From the NCBI GenBank assembly GCA_030635005.1, contig DAOVZS010000040.1, positions 1-14,916 of the forward strand: a stretch of 14,916 nt of DNA, in the 5' to 3' direction. The position numbers and the translations under genes were made by a program. This document shows, piece after piece, positions 7,478-13,898 of this stretch. How positions within the stretch are numbered: position 1 is the stretch's first letter; each line of letters begins with the position of its first letter. This DNA is from Thiomargarita sp. GTDB taxonomy: Bacteria; Pseudomonadota; Gammaproteobacteria; Beggiatoales; Beggiatoaceae. Under the pieces are notes generated by a model that was given only the letters and a program-made list of their open reading frames with translations, was not told where the DNA came from and ran no database searches.

Positions 7478-8923
7478 TCAGTGATCCATTTTTAGTGTGT
7501 GATGCCATAATTTGATTGTATTATCATCATGTCCAGAAGCAAGGATGTGACCATTAGGACTAAAAACCACTACTCTTACCTCACTTTCACTTCCCGGATG
7601 CGTGAATAACTTTTTACCCGTTTCTGCATGCCATAAACGTACTGTTTCATCACCACTGCCTGATGCAATGAATTCTCCATTTGGACTATACGCCACAGAA
7701 AACACGCCCCCAAACACGTCTTTATCCCCATTTAAAATCCACAATGATTTGCCCGTGTCTGCATCCCAAATTCTCACTGTATTACTGAGATCACCCGAAA
7801 TAATCTGTTTTCCATTTGGACTAAAAGCAACAGAATACACCGTCAACATGCCATTTCCTTGTAACGTTCGTAATAATTTACCTGTCTTCGTTTCCCAAAG
7901 GGTAATCGTTTCATCAAAACTGCCCGCGACGATGATGTCGCCTGAAGGGTGCAAAGCGACTGTATATATTGAGTCTTTTGTTTGAATGTGACGGATTTCG
8001 GTAGCAGACGTGATATCCCATATTCGGATTGTTTTATCCCAACTGCCTGATATCAAAGTGTGTCCGTCTGAGCTAAATGCAAGACTATGAATAACGCCGT
8101 GATGTCCTTTTAGGGTTTGAGTCTGCGTATATGTTGTTAAATCCCATAAGGTGATGTGGTGATCATTGCCCGCAGTCGCTAAAATATTACCATACAATGC
8201 AACCGTTAAAATATCGTCAGAAGCCCGTAAAGTTTTAATTATTTGAAAAGTCTTGAGATCCCAAAATTTCACGGTATTATCATTGCTTCCTGAGACAATC
8301 ATTTGTCCATCCGCACTAAAAGCAATACTATTAATATCTCCCGTATGTCCTTTTAATTCCTTATATAATTTCTGCGGTAAAAGTGACACCGTAGGTGGTG
8401 CTTCACGCTTGTGCGGGATGATGGGAGAAATGATGTGGGGAGCATTAGGGGCTGGTGGGGGTGTTTCTAACTCATGAATCCCTTGTTCAATCACCGTTTT
8501 TGTGGCATTAGCGGTATTTAAGACGGTATCCGCAGAAGTGAGCAGTTGTTGAGACATTTTATTAAATTGTTTTCCGCCTTGGATTCTATCCAATTCATAC
8601 GTTACATACGCACTTTCTACGATCTCACTAATTTCCTTTAAAGTATTTGTCAACTTATATTGAAGCCGTGTCCATTTTTGAAGTGAGAATTCTATTTTGG
8701 TGACATGATTAGGATGTTTTAATCTGAGTTCAGATAATTTTTTGATTTTTTGCTCAGATAGCGTAATTTCTGTTTCAATTTGCGTTATTTTTTTAGCAAG
8801 TTCAGGATTCATTTCTGCTATAAAGGCTTTAACAGCACGTTCACCTTCTTTTTGCATTTGAGCTTCTTGACAGCCCACTACTGTTATTATCATCAGTAAA
8901 CTGATTATTAATTTTTGGAGCAT
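7478..8923 (-). CDS. Lipoprotein with coiled coil and seven-repeat WD40 propeller
   Basis: The product has 481 residues. The ATG at 8923 is chosen because it places a signal with a lipobox directly at the N-terminus (hydrophobic core 5-16, VVGC, Cys18). A longer frame back to 9037 would run into the upstream gene and bury the signal. Residues about 40-110 are charged and heptad-like, a probable coiled coil. A Pro-rich linker spans about 154-180. From 185 to the end there are seven WD40 repeats, most with the S-G-S-x-D-x-T-(V/I)-x-(L/I)-W core, enough for one closed seven-blade beta-propeller. The protein is probably tethered to an envelope membrane and used as a protein-binding scaffold. No enzymatic domain is visible. 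bioA follows 3 bases downstream. A G-rich tract and a hairpin lie in the 88-base leader. The partner is unknown. Confidence 0.88.
   Translation of the reverse strand: MLQKLIISLLMIITVVGCQEAQMQKEGERAVKAFIAEMNPELAKKITQIETEITLSEQKIKKLSELRLKHPNHVTKIEFSLQKWTRLQYKLTNTLKEISEIVESAYVTYELDRIQGGKQFNKMSQQLLTSADTVLNTANATKTVIEQGIHELETPPPAPNAPHIISPIIPHKREAPPTVSLLPQKLYKELKGHTGDINSIAFSADGQMIVSGSNDNTVKFWDLKTFQIIKTLRASDDILTVALYGNILATAGNDHHITLWDLTTYTQTQTLKGHHGVIHSLAFSSDGHTLISGSWDKTIRIWDITSATEIRHIQTKDSIYTVALHPSGDIIVAGSFDETITLWETKTGKLLRTLQGNGMLTVYSVAFSPNGKQIISGDLSNTVRIWDADTGKSLWILNGDKDVFGGVFSVAYSPNGEFIASGSGDETVRLWHAETGKKLFTHPGSESEVRVVVFSPNGHILASGHDDNTIKLWHHTLKMDH
7502..8371 (-). repeat. Seven tandem WD40 repeats within the lipoprotein
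   Basis: The seven repeats start near KGHTGDINS, RASDDILTV, KGHHGVIHS, QTKDSIYTV, QGNGMLTVY, NGDKDVFGG and PGSESEVRV. Each ends in a W-D, W-E or W-H dipeptide. Repeats 1 and 3 keep the GH dipeptide and most repeats keep the Asp of the structural tetrad; repeats 2 and 4 to 7 are more degenerate at the start. The number matches a standard single propeller. The repeats are divergent at DNA level, so recent duplication is not indicated. Confidence 0.88.
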
Positions 8924-8961
8924 TATATTTGTGACTGCTATTGATGGGTAAAGAATGGAAC

Positions 8962-8988
8962 GGGGAACGTGGGGGGGGAGGGAGTGGG
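8962..8988 (+). other. Putative G-quadruplex-forming tract with an 8-G homopolymer
   Basis: The plus strand carries four G-runs of at least three bases at 8962-8965, 8971-8978, 8980-8982 and 8986-8988, separated by 5, 1 and 3 bases. This fits the G3+N1-7 rule for intramolecular quadruplexes. It lies in the leader of the WD40 lipoprotein gene, 39 to 65 bases before its ATG, on the template strand. The eight-base G-run could also be prone to slippage. Function is inference only, but such a tract stands out in this AT-rich window. Confidence 0.6.
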
Positions 8989-9001
8989 CATAATGCCCAC
9001 T
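8983..9001 (-). repeat. Perfect inverted repeat just after the ppiC-like gene (possible attenuator or mRNA 3' end)
   Basis: AGTGGGCA and TGCCCACT form an 8-bp perfect stem around a 3-base loop, starting 11 bases after the stop codon of the parvulin gene. On the transcribed strand it is followed by a C-rich tract, not by Ts, so it is not a standard intrinsic terminator. It may stabilise the upstream mRNA end, act as a pause site, or be an operator for the WD40 lipoprotein gene. It overlaps the last G-run of the G-rich tract. Confidence 0.5.
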
Positions 9002-9011
9002 AACGGAGAAC

Positions 9012-9809
9012 TTATGGTGTTGGTTTGGAAATTTCAATCGTCGCTTGATTTCTCAAGTTAATCACATACTCTTGCATTACCTGAAATTGTAAAGCAGCTT
9101 TGATTCTATCTTTGACACTTTCAAATGAAGGTAACGTCACACGACTATCATCAACTTGTATGACATGCCAACCAAATTGACTTTGGATAGGGAGACCTGT
9201 GTAAGTACCATTTTCTAATTTTTCAAGCGCTTTCGCAAAACTGGGGACAACTTTTTTTGCAGTCACCCATCCTAAATCACCATCTTTATTGGCAGAACCT
9301 GTATCCATAGATTTTGCTTTTGCCAATTCACCGAAAGTTTTGCCAGCATCTAATTCACGAATAATGGCTTTTGCGTCATCCTCTGTTTTAACCAAAATGT
9401 GTCTCACCTTATATTCTGGAGGTACGGTGATATTGACAATTTGTTTGTCATATTCACTTTTGAGTGTGGCTTCATCTACTGGATGTTGCTCCAAATGCTT
9501 TTGCATCCCCATCGACATCAAAAGACTATTGTGTAAAGCCTTTAATTTGAGTTTAAATTCGTCCCCTTTATCAATCCCATTTTTCAAGGCATCTTGTTTA
9601 ATCAAAATACGTTGGATTATTTCTTGAATAATCCTTTCACGAGGGGCATCTTTATTACTGGAATTTTGTTGGGCACGTGCTGCTAAATAATCATTATAAT
9701 GCTGTTGCGTGATAATTTCCCCATTGACTACAGCCACAGGTTCGGCTTGAATAGGGACTAATAAAACACAATATAGTGCACAAGTGGTGGCTACTGGTTT
9801 AAATAACAT
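9012..9809 (-). CDS. Periplasmic parvulin-type peptidyl-prolyl cis-trans isomerase (PpiC/SurA/PrsA-like)
   Basis: The 265-residue protein has a signal peptide (hydrophobic core about 8-20, predicted cut after PIQA at 22). A helical SurA_N/PrsA-type chaperone region follows (about 25-125, including VNGEIIT). One parvulin domain spans about 132-222, with the RHILVKTEDDA start, GDLGW and the FGWHVIQ end that define this isomerase class. A short C-terminal helical part pairs with the N-terminal region in relatives. The protein probably assists folding of exported proteins in the periplasm. Length fits single-parvulin family members; SurA itself has two parvulin domains and is longer. It lies 29 bases after yciI, and a yciB-yciI-ppiC neighbourhood is common in gammaproteobacteria. 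A GGA is visible upstream of the ATG, but at an unusually long distance of about 13 bases. Confidence 0.92.
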   Translation of the reverse strand: MLFKPVATTCALYCVLLVPIQAEPVAVVNGEIITQQHYNDYLAARAQQNSSNKDAPRERIIQEIIQRILIKQDALKNGIDKGDEFKLKLKALHNSLLMSMGMQKHLEQHPVDEATLKSEYDKQIVNITVPPEYKVRHILVKTEDDAKAIIRELDAGKTFGELAKAKSMDTGSANKDGDLGWVTAKKVVPSFAKALEKLENGTYTGLPIQSQFGWHVIQVDDSRVTLPSFESVKDRIKAALQFQVMQEYVINLRNQATIEISKPTP

Positions 9810-9838
9810 CTGATATCTTATTTCCTTTTTTTAGTATA

Positions 9839-10144
9839 TTATGGCAAAACCTTTTTAAAAGGTTTAATGATAAGCTGTGCATAGACACCTGCTTTATGAT
9901 ACGGATCATCGTCCGCCCATATACGCGCCTCTTCAAGCGAGGGAAATTCTGCGATCACTAAACTGCCTGTAAAACCGGCGGACCCAGGATCGACACTATC
10001 AATGGCAGGATGGGGACCTGCTAAAATTAAATGACCTGTTATTCTTAGAATTTCTAAACGTTCTAAATGGGCAGAACGTACTTTTTGACGTATTTCCAAA
10101 CTATTGGGTACGTCTGTACTCATTATGGCATATAACATAGTCAT
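9839..10144 (-). CDS. yciI: YciI family protein
   Basis: This is a 101-residue member of the YciI family, small cytoplasmic ferredoxin-like proteins of uncertain biochemical role. It closely follows the E. coli YciI pattern: MLYAI at the start, V-R-x-A-H-L-x-R-L in the first helix, AGPxPAxDSxDPGxAGFTGS in the middle, and IKPFKKVLP at the end, with the family His and Asp positions kept. The ATG at 10144 overlaps the stop of the alarmone hydrolase gene (TAATG), which suggests translational coupling. A second ATG at 10138 aligns better with the E. coli N-terminus and may be the start used. The gene belongs to the yciB operon. Confidence 0.93.
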   Translation of the reverse strand: MTMLYAIMSTDVPNSLEIRQKVRSAHLERLEILRITGHLILAGPHPAIDSVDPGSAGFTGSLVIAEFPSLEEARIWADDDPYHKAGVYAQLIIKPFKKVLP

Positions 10145-10704
10145 TATCCAGTGGGATGGGTAAGCGTGTGTCTCGCTTCGGCTGCAATGGTATCAAAATG
10201 GGATTCTAGACTGGGATTCACACCACGCACACCTGCGATGACTTGTTCAGCCCAATCTATATATTCGGTACGCCGCTCCAAAGACCAATTTTTTGGCGGA
10301 GCACGCGTAATATCATGCACATTACAAATTTTATCTGCCAATTTAAGTTCTTGAGCACGTGTTGATTTATGTGCGGCAGTTTCAATTTGTTTGCGTTTTC
10401 TGACCTGTTTCGGTAAGTTTTTATCATCACTGACTTCTTGTACGACACATAAAACATCAGTACCAAAGAGATTTTGAATTTCTTCTGGAGTAGTCTGAGT
10501 ATCTTCAAGCGTATCATGTAATAATGCAGAAACTAGGGTCACAATATCACGTACTTTCCCAATATGCCATAATGTTTCTGCCACCTCAATAGGATGGTTG
10601 ATATAAGGCGTTGCTTGACAATCTTTACGACGTTGTGCACGATGCTTTTCTGTTGCAAAGCTCAGTGCTGTCAAAAAAAGACTCATGTCATTACTATTAA
10701 ACAT
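10144..10704 (-). CDS. Small alarmone hydrolase, HD domain, MESH1-like
   Basis: This is a single-domain HD hydrolase resembling the hydrolase half of SpoT and the stand-alone MESH1 enzymes, which remove the 3'-pyrophosphate of (p)ppGpp and can also dephosphorylate NADPH. Counting from an upstream in-frame TTG (10716), it shows HRAQRRKD (25-32), YINHP with metal ligand His41, the HD pair His67-Asp68 in LLHDTLED with Glu71-Asp72, and KLADKICN with Asp128. These match the MESH1 metal and catalytic positions. There is no synthetase, TGS or ACT domain. The start is uncertain: the TTG at 10716 overlaps the yciB stop by 4 bases, and ATGs lie at 10704 and 10686. I chose 10704 as the first ATG. The gene lies between yciB and yciI in a tight operon. 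Substrate is inferred from motifs. Confidence 0.88.
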   Translation of the reverse strand: MFNSNDMSLFLTALSFATEKHRAQRRKDCQATPYINHPIEVAETLWHIGKVRDIVTLVSALLHDTLEDTQTTPEEIQNLFGTDVLCVVQEVSDDKNLPKQVRKRKQIETAAHKSTRAQELKLADKICNVHDITRAPPKNWSLERRTEYIDWAEQVIAGVRGVNPSLESHFDTIAAEARHTLTHPTG

Positions 10705-10712
10705 ATTCAGAC

Positions 10713-11276
10713 TCAAGGTTTTGGAGGTTCACTATCCGTTTTAGTATCAGGCACAATATGTTGTGATAAATAAAAGCTTTGGGCAATGATAAAGAGAAGG
10801 GTTAAACCCATCATACCAAATAATTTAAAATTGACCCAAGTATTTTCATCAAAATTAAAAGCCACATATAAATTAATAGTACCCATACTGATAAAAAAAG
10901 CAACCCATGCGTAATTAAGGTTTGTCCAAGCTGTTTGAGAGGTGAGCACGACTTGCTCACCTAACATCCGTTGTAAGAAATTTTTCTTACCAATAAACTG
11001 GCTTCCCAAGAATGCAAGGCCAAACGCCCAATTAACTAAAGTGGGTTTCCAATAAATAAAAGTCGCATTATGAAAATACAGCGTCGCACCTCCAAGTACA
11101 AGAACTAATACCAAGGTCACTAAGTGCATTTTTTCAACGCGACGGTATTTTAGCCAAAATAGAACAACTTGTACTGCTGATGCAACGATAATCACTGCAG
11201 TTGCAACATAAATATCATATACTTTATAAGCAACAAAAAAGAGTAAAATAGGTAAAAAATCAAATAATAGTTTCAT
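10713..11276 (-). CDS. yciB: Inner membrane septation/cell envelope protein YciB (IspZ/IspA)
   Basis: This is a polytopic inner membrane protein of 187 residues linked in other bacteria to cell envelope synthesis and septation; its molecular activity is not known. It begins with the family pattern DFLPILLFFVAYK and DIYVATA, and keeps the FIYWKPTLVNW motif (73-83). About six membrane segments are visible near 5-17, 22-42, 51-69, 80-95, 121-141 and 149-169, with a polar Pro-rich tail. Length is normal. It is the first gene of a probable operon with the alarmone hydrolase, yciI and the parvulin gene, and is divergent from mlaF across 57 bases. AAGAG shortly before the ATG may be a weak ribosome binding site. 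Confidence 0.93.
   Translation of the reverse strand: MKLLFDFLPILLFFVAYKVYDIYVATAVIIVASAVQVVLFWLKYRRVEKMHLVTLVLVLVLGGATLYFHNATFIYWKPTLVNWAFGLAFLGSQFIGKKNFLQRMLGEQVVLTSQTAWTNLNYAWVAFFISMGTINLYVAFNFDENTWVNFKLFGMMGLTLLFIIAQSFYLSQHIVPDTKTDSEPPKP
10940..10990 (-). repeat. Two adjacent hairpins inside the yciB coding sequence
   Basis: A perfect 9-bp inverted repeat (AGGTGAGCA and TGCTCACCT, 5-base loop) spans 10940-10962. A second stem (GTAAGAAA and TTTCTTAC, 2-base loop, or 7 bp with a 4-base loop) spans 10973-10990. Both lie in yciB codons for about IGKKNFLQRMLGEQVVLTS. They could form consecutive stems in the mRNA. A coding coincidence is possible, and no role is claimed. Confidence 0.45.
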
Positions 11277-11311
11277 AAATGCTCTTAGATATTAAAATAG
11301 AGTTCATTTTT

Positions 11312-11317
11312 ATTATA
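11312..11317 (-). promoter_or_regulatory. Candidate -10 element of the yciB operon promoter
   Basis: The minus strand reads TATAAT exactly, 35 bases before the yciB ATG, in the 57-base divergent gap between yciB and mlaF. No good -35 hexamer is visible; TTAGTC at 18-base spacing is only a partial match and lies in the first codons of mlaF. On the plus strand the overlapping TATTAT (11311-11316), 17 bases before the mlaF ATG, is a possible but close -10 for mlaFE, so the same short AT palindrome may serve both directions. Confidence 0.4.
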
Positions 11318-11333
11318 AGCGATAGAATGCATA

Positions 11334-12155
11334 ATGACTAATAAAACAAGCAAAGAGCCACTCATTAAAATTCGAGGTCTCCACTTTTCACGGGGAGATC
11401 GCCTCATTTTTGATGGTGTAGATATAGATATACCACGTGGTAAAATTACGGCAATTATGGGCCCCAGTGGTACAGGTAAAACTACCTTATTACGCTTAAT
11501 TGGAGGACAATTAATGCCAGATGCGGGCACTATTGAAGTGGATGGTTTACATGTGCCCAATTTAAAAAGTAAAGAACTTTATACCTTACGTCAGCGTATG
11601 GGTATGTTATTTCAAAGCGGTGCTTTACTGACAGATTTAAATGTCTTTGAAAATGTTGCGTTTCCATTACGTGAACATACAAAATTACCCAATGCTTTGA
11701 TTCGTCATTTGGTGTTGATGAAATTACATGCTGTTGGTTTACGCGGTGCACGTGATTTAATGCCGTATGAATTATCAGGGGGAATGGCACGACGGGTGGC
11801 TTTAGCCAGAGGATTAGCGTTAGATCCCATGATGATCATGTATGATGAGCCTTTTACAGGACAAGATCCTATTTCTATGGGTGTTTTGGTGCGTCTCATT
11901 AGTTCTATTAACAAGGCTTTAGGTGTGACAAGCATTATTGTCTCCCATGATGTACATGAAACTGCTGAGATTGCAGATTTAATTTATGTTATTTCTAATG
12001 GAAAGGTGGTGGGGTCAGGAGCACCCAAAGCCTTAAAAAATTCAGATTCGGCATGGGTGAAACAATTTATTAATGCAGAATCTGATGGCCCTGTCCCCTT
12101 TCATTATCCTGCACCAGATTATATCGAAGATTTATTAGGAAATACAACATGTTAG
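11334..12155 (+). CDS. mlaF: Phospholipid ABC transporter ATP-binding protein MlaF
   Basis: MlaF is the cytoplasmic ATPase of the Mla system, which moves phospholipids between inner and outer membranes to keep the outer leaflet free of them. The 273-residue protein has Walker A GPSGTGKTT (43-51), the Q-loop Gln94, the signature LSGGM (147-151), Walker B with the catalytic Glu in MIMYDEP (167-173), and the H-loop His205 in SHD. The GMLFQSGALLTDLNVFENVAFPLREHT stretch (starting at residue 90) is typical of the MlaF/Ttg2A subfamily, not of amino acid importers. The start at 11334 gives a normal N-terminus, though no good ribosome binding site is seen. The stop overlaps mlaE by 7 bases. Confidence 0.95.
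   Translation: MTNKTSKEPLIKIRGLHFSRGDRLIFDGVDIDIPRGKITAIMGPSGTGKTTLLRLIGGQLMPDAGTIEVDGLHVPNLKSKELYTLRQRMGMLFQSGALLTDLNVFENVAFPLREHTKLPNALIRHLVLMKLHAVGLRGARDLMPYELSGGMARRVALARGLALDPMMIMYDEPFTGQDPISMGVLVRLISSINKALGVTSIIVSHDVHETAEIADLIYVISNGKVVGSGAPKALKNSDSAWVKQFINAESDGPVPFHYPAPDYIEDLLGNTTC
12137..12141 (+). promoter_or_regulatory. Ribosome binding site of mlaE
   Basis: AGGAA lies 7 bases before the mlaE ATG at 12149, inside the end of mlaF. It is one of the few clear Shine-Dalgarno-like sites in the window and fixes the mlaE start. Confidence 0.7.
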
Positions 12156-12922
12156 ATTATTTTCAATTTCTAGGTCAGGCGACTTTAAACATATTAGCAC
12201 GCTTGGGACGTGGGCATCTTTTTTTGATGCACATGTTAGCAGCCATTCCCGGTTTATTGTTACGTCCTTTTTTAATAATCACGCAAATTTATTCAGTGGG
12301 GGTACTGTCTTTAACGATCATTATTGTTTCTGGATTATTTGTGGGTATGGTATTGGGCTTGCAAGGTTATAATACTTTGGTAGAGTTTGGTGCAACTGAA
12401 TCATTAGGTGCGGTAGTCTCTTTGTCTTTAGTCAGAGAATTAGGACCTGTACTCACTTCTTTATTATTTGCAGGACGTGCGGGTTCGGCTTTAACCGCTG
12501 AAATTGGTTTAATGAAAGCGACTGAGCAATTATCAGGTATGGAAATGATGGCCGTCAATCCTATCAAACGGGTTATTGCCCCCCGTTTTATGGCAGGCGT
12601 TATTTCTATGCCGTTACTCGCCCTTATTTTCAGTACTGTTGGTATTTTGGGCGGTTATTTGGTTGTGGTTGAATTGTTAGGTGTGGATTCTGGGGCTTAT
12701 TGGTCACAAATGCAAGATAAAACTGATTTTATTAAAGATATTTTGAATGGTATTATTAAAAGTATCGTATTTGGTATCGTGGTGACCTGGATTGCCGTGT
12801 TTGAAGGATATGATTGCATTCCAACTTCAGAAGGCGTCAGTCGGGCGACCACACGAACGGTAGTACACGCATCATTAGCGACTTTGGGATTAGATTTTCT
12901 GTTGACTGCTTTAATGTTTTAG
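12149..12922 (+). CDS. mlaE: Phospholipid ABC transporter permease MlaE
   Basis: MlaE is the inner membrane permease of the Mla phospholipid transporter and works as a dimer with MlaF below and the MCE protein MlaD above. The 257-residue product has the family length and several membrane segments. It contains the hallmarks G-L-Q-G-Y-N-T-L-V-E-F-G, the LVRELGPVLTSLLFAGRAGSA region, the AEIGLMKATEQ coupling motif, and the KRVIAPRFMAGVISMPLLA segment. The C-terminal EGYDCIPTSEGVSRATTRTV stretch is also conserved. It overlaps mlaF by 7 bases. No mlaD, mlaC or mlaB follows: the strand ends 6 bases later in a hairpin, and rpoS is convergent. The remaining subunits must be elsewhere if the transporter is a standard one. 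Confidence 0.95.
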   Translation: MLDYFQFLGQATLNILARLGRGHLFLMHMLAAIPGLLLRPFLIITQIYSVGVLSLTIIIVSGLFVGMVLGLQGYNTLVEFGATESLGAVVSLSLVRELGPVLTSLLFAGRAGSALTAEIGLMKATEQLSGMEMMAVNPIKRVIAPRFMAGVISMPLLALIFSTVGILGGYLVVVELLGVDSGAYWSQMQDKTDFIKDILNGIIKSIVFGIVVTWIAVFEGYDCIPTSEGVSRATTRTVVHASLATLGLDFLLTALMF

Positions 12923-12928
12923 TATCAA

Positions 12929-12953
12929 GTGTACAAGAAATATTCTTGTACAC
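12929..12953. terminator. Hairpin between convergent mlaE and rpoS, probable bidirectional terminator
   Basis: GTGTACAAGAA and TTCTTGTACAC form a perfect 11-bp stem with a 3-base loop, filling most of the 38-base gap between the two stop codons. On the plus strand it is followed by CCCTATTTTAATT, an imperfect T tract. On the minus strand the following bases are less T-rich. Position and stem strength make termination, at least for mlaFE, the likeliest role. Confidence 0.7.
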
Positions 12954-12960
12954 CCCTATT

Positions 12961-13887
12961 TTAATTAAGCACCGCCTCTAAAGATAATCCTTCTGCTTCA
13001 AAAATCTCACGTAAATGCTTTAAAGCTGTAATTTGAATCTGACGCACCCGTTCGCGGGTTAAACCTAATTTTTTACCCACCTCTTCTAATGTGCTTTCAT
13101 CACAATCTCCTAAACCAAAACGCCATTCTATAATAATACGTTGTTTTTCAGTGAGTTTAGATAAACATCCTTTAAGTTTTTCTATAAGATTAGAGTCTTC
13201 TAATACTTTCCGAGGATCTGGATTATGTTTATCCTGAACACTGTCAATTAACACTTTCTCACTATAGTTAAGATATGGATTATCCATCGACGTCACATGC
13301 TCATTAAGCTTCAATAATTTTTCTACTTTTTTGATAGGTTTATCAAGTTTTTGAGCAATCGCCTCTAAAGTTGGCTCTTGTGCTAAGGTTTGTGACAAGC
13401 TACGACGTGCTTGCAAACACGCATTAATATCTTTTACGATATGGATAGGTAAACGAATGGTACGACTTTGATTCATAATCGCACGACTCATTGATTGCCT
13501 AATCCACCAAGTCGCATAAGTGGAAAATCGAAATCCCTTTGTCGTATCAAATTTTGCCACAGCTTGTATCAAGCCAATATTTCCTTCTTCAATCAAATCA
13601 AGTAAAGTCAAGCCGCGATTCTGATAATTACGAGCATTTTTAACGACAAGACGCAAATTAGCTTCCACCATTTGATTACGTGCTTTTATATCCCCTTTTT
13701 GAGCAAGTTCTGCATATTTAATCTCATCTTCTGCTGTAAAAAGCTTAGCATTACCAATTTCCTTAAGATAAAGAGTCGTTGCATCTAAGGCTTTATAATC
13801 AAAATGACTGTGTTGTGCTAATTCAGACGCCCACGTCTCTTCTTTGTCTACATTTTCTAAATCCTTCAAAAGTTCATCATCATCCAT
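12961..13887 (-). CDS. rpoS: RNA polymerase sigma factor RpoS
   Basis: RpoS is the stationary-phase and general stress sigma factor. The 308-residue protein has no large region 1.1. Region 1.2 begins at DATTLYLKEIG (35-45), and region 2 at 70-141 includes NLRLVVKNA, LDLIEEGNIGL and FRFSTYATWWIRQ. RTIRLPIHIVK (142-152) starts region 3. Region 4 (about 245-300) contains the helix-turn-helix EEVGKKLGLTRERVRQIQ. The RpoS-specific look (DATxLYL, LEAVL end) and its place right after a LysM protein gene support RpoS over RpoD or RpoH. Some otherwise conserved positions differ (QSMSRAIMNQSR, EWRFGLGD), so it is a divergent member. The ATG is 11 bases after the upstream stop, with only a weak TTAGG-type site. 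Transcription probably comes from inside and upstream of the LysM gene. Confidence 0.9.
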   Translation of the reverse strand: MDDDELLKDLENVDKEETWASELAQHSHFDYKALDATTLYLKEIGNAKLFTAEDEIKYAELAQKGDIKARNQMVEANLRLVVKNARNYQNRGLTLLDLIEEGNIGLIQAVAKFDTTKGFRFSTYATWWIRQSMSRAIMNQSRTIRLPIHIVKDINACLQARRSLSQTLAQEPTLEAIAQKLDKPIKKVEKLLKLNEHVTSMDNPYLNYSEKVLIDSVQDKHNPDPRKVLEDSNLIEKLKGCLSKLTEKQRIIIEWRFGLGDCDESTLEEVGKKLGLTRERVRQIQITALKHLREIFEAEGLSLEAVLN

Positions 13888-13898
13888 TTACTTTGAAC

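Noticed and set aside
8924..9037. Upstream extension of the WD40 lipoprotein by 38 codons
   Set aside because: It would overlap the parvulin gene and bury the lipobox signal, which sits correctly behind the ATG at 8923.
9847..9865. AT-rich palindrome (AAACCTTTT and AAAAGGTTT) at the 3' end of yciI
   Set aside because: It encodes the conserved KPFKKV end of YciI, the stem is weak, and no T tract follows; a coding coincidence is likelier than a terminator.
11705..11935. Minus-strand open frame within mlaF, one of several such shadows
   Set aside because: It is antisense to a clear ABC ATPase and has no start site or family features.
12961..13887. Sigma factor as RpoH or RpoD
   Set aside because: It lacks the RpoH region 2 pattern and the long RpoD N-terminal regions; DATxLYL start, RTIRLP segment and the LysM neighbour point to RpoS.
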